A stretch of 64,000 nt of DNA from Manduca sexta (lineage: Eukaryota; Arthropoda; Insecta; Lepidoptera; Sphingidae): the NCBI RefSeq assembly GCF_014839805.1, contig NC_051132.1:5332001-5396000 (forward strand). The letters run 5' to 3'. A model generated the notes under the pieces. That model made no database searches. It was given only the letters and a program-made list of their open reading frames with translations, and was not told where the DNA came from. The number at the start of each line of letters is the position of its first letter. Positions within the stretch are counted from its first letter, which is position 1. Positions 63,275 to 64,000 of the stretch are shown piece by piece. The position numbers and the translations under genes were made by a program.

Positions 63275-63435
63275 ATATTATAGTGAAGGAAAAGATGGTG
63301 AGTATTTTTATACCCTAGAAATATCGACATGAATTTAAGAGATACGTAAAGTTTGGTCATAAACCCCCAATAGGTCAGCGTAGTAGATTAAGACTTCAAT
63401 GATTAAATCCTTTCAGTAGAGAACCGTACCCAACA
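63275..63435 (+). repeat. Heavily degraded SINE family 2
   Basis: Traces of the family order remain: gtgaaggaaaagatggtgag, a gtaaagtttggtcataaac in place of the accaatcc block, ggtcagcgtagtagattaag and ctttcagtagagaac. Confidence 0.45.
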
Positions 63436-63842
63436 ACACAATAATAAACAATAATTTGTAACGCGTATACCTGTTATTGGTACGATCGGCAACAAAAGTC
63501 GATGAACAGATACTAATTTACAAAACTCCTGAACATTGAAACGGACCATAAATCACTTACCAAAGAAGAGTACAGATTAAGGTTATCATTTCAATATGGA
63601 TACCCAAGTATAGGATTGGCTGAAAAGAAACTGACGTTTACGTTGAATCCTTCGAAGAGAATCTCCTGCCAGAATAATTTTGAATTTACATATTTGTTCT
63701 TTAAACCGGCCAGTGCTCTATAAAATAGGATGTTTAAAATGTAACTAACCTATTCCTATTAATGTTATAATATTACTTACTAAAGTATTATGATGTTTTG
63801 TCCATACTTAAAAATGTATAATTCTGGTTATTAACTAAAATA

Positions 63843-64000
63843 TATACTATTATATAAATCTGAAGAGTTTGTTTGTTTGAATGCGCTAAACTCAGGAACT
63901 GCTTAACCGATTTTGAAAATATTTCACTAATAGGAAGCTACATTACTCTTAAGCGCTATACCATACTTTCTATCCCGGGTAAATATAAAGCAAGACTTTA
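63843..64000 (+). mobile_element. Helitron-like element, 5' part, runs off the window
   Basis: It contains actattatataaatctgaag, gtttgtttgtttgaatgcgc and taaactcaggaactgcttaa, then tttctatcccgggtaaata. It is the same family as 13518-13988. The CTAG end would lie beyond 64000. Confidence 0.6.

Overview
The window looks like repeat-rich, AT-rich nuclear DNA from a moth or butterfly. The evidence is the repeat set: two tRNA-derived SINE families, rolling-circle (Helitron-like) repeats with a TC start and a GC-rich hairpin before CTAG, a maT-type mariner, an R1-clade retrotransposon and a Penelope-like fragment. I found no convincing host exon and no functional tRNA or rRNA gene. All recognisable coding sequence belongs to mobile elements, and most of it is broken.

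The sequence is three contigs joined by two runs of exactly 500 N: contig A 1-31224, contig B 31725-48712 and contig C 49213-64000. Positions 1-6523 reappear inverted at 31725-37850, starting at the first base after a gap. Contig B is therefore probably an alternative-haplotype or misplaced contig, although a real inverted duplication cannot be excluded from the window alone.

The most striking object is a Polinton/Maverick element bounded at 29207-53136. It has 5'-AG...CT-3' ends, a 6-bp target duplication (aactcc at 29201-29206 and 53137-53142) and terminal inverted repeats of at least 2.0 kb. Each repeat carries an array of 14 degenerate 22-bp units near the tip, a TATA box and a small spliced gene of unknown function. 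Contig C keeps a frameshifted double-jelly-roll-type major capsid gene and an adenovirus-type cysteine protease gene just inside the right repeat. DNA polymerase B, integrase and packaging ATPase are not visible; they should lie in the gap that contig B seems to fill wrongly. The Polinton sits inside a small foldback MITE, which supports its outer boundaries.

Region by region: 1-6523 is the left arm of the large inverted repeat (foldback MITE end, LINE tail, Helitron-like repeat with six 123-bp tandem units, SINE pieces, hairpins). 6524-20380 is mostly non-coding with SINE and Helitron-like remnants. 20383-21951 is a SINE followed by a decayed maT mariner with TA duplication. 22000-29200 is non-coding with repeat fragments. 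29207-53136 is the Polinton with contig B (inverted arm, complete foldback MITE, Penelope-like remnant, SINE with perfect 14-bp duplication, TA microsatellite) inside it. 53143-64000 is non-coding sequence with a MITE, a 5'-truncated R1-clade element nested with a 14-bp duplication in a Helitron-like repeat, and SINE remnants.
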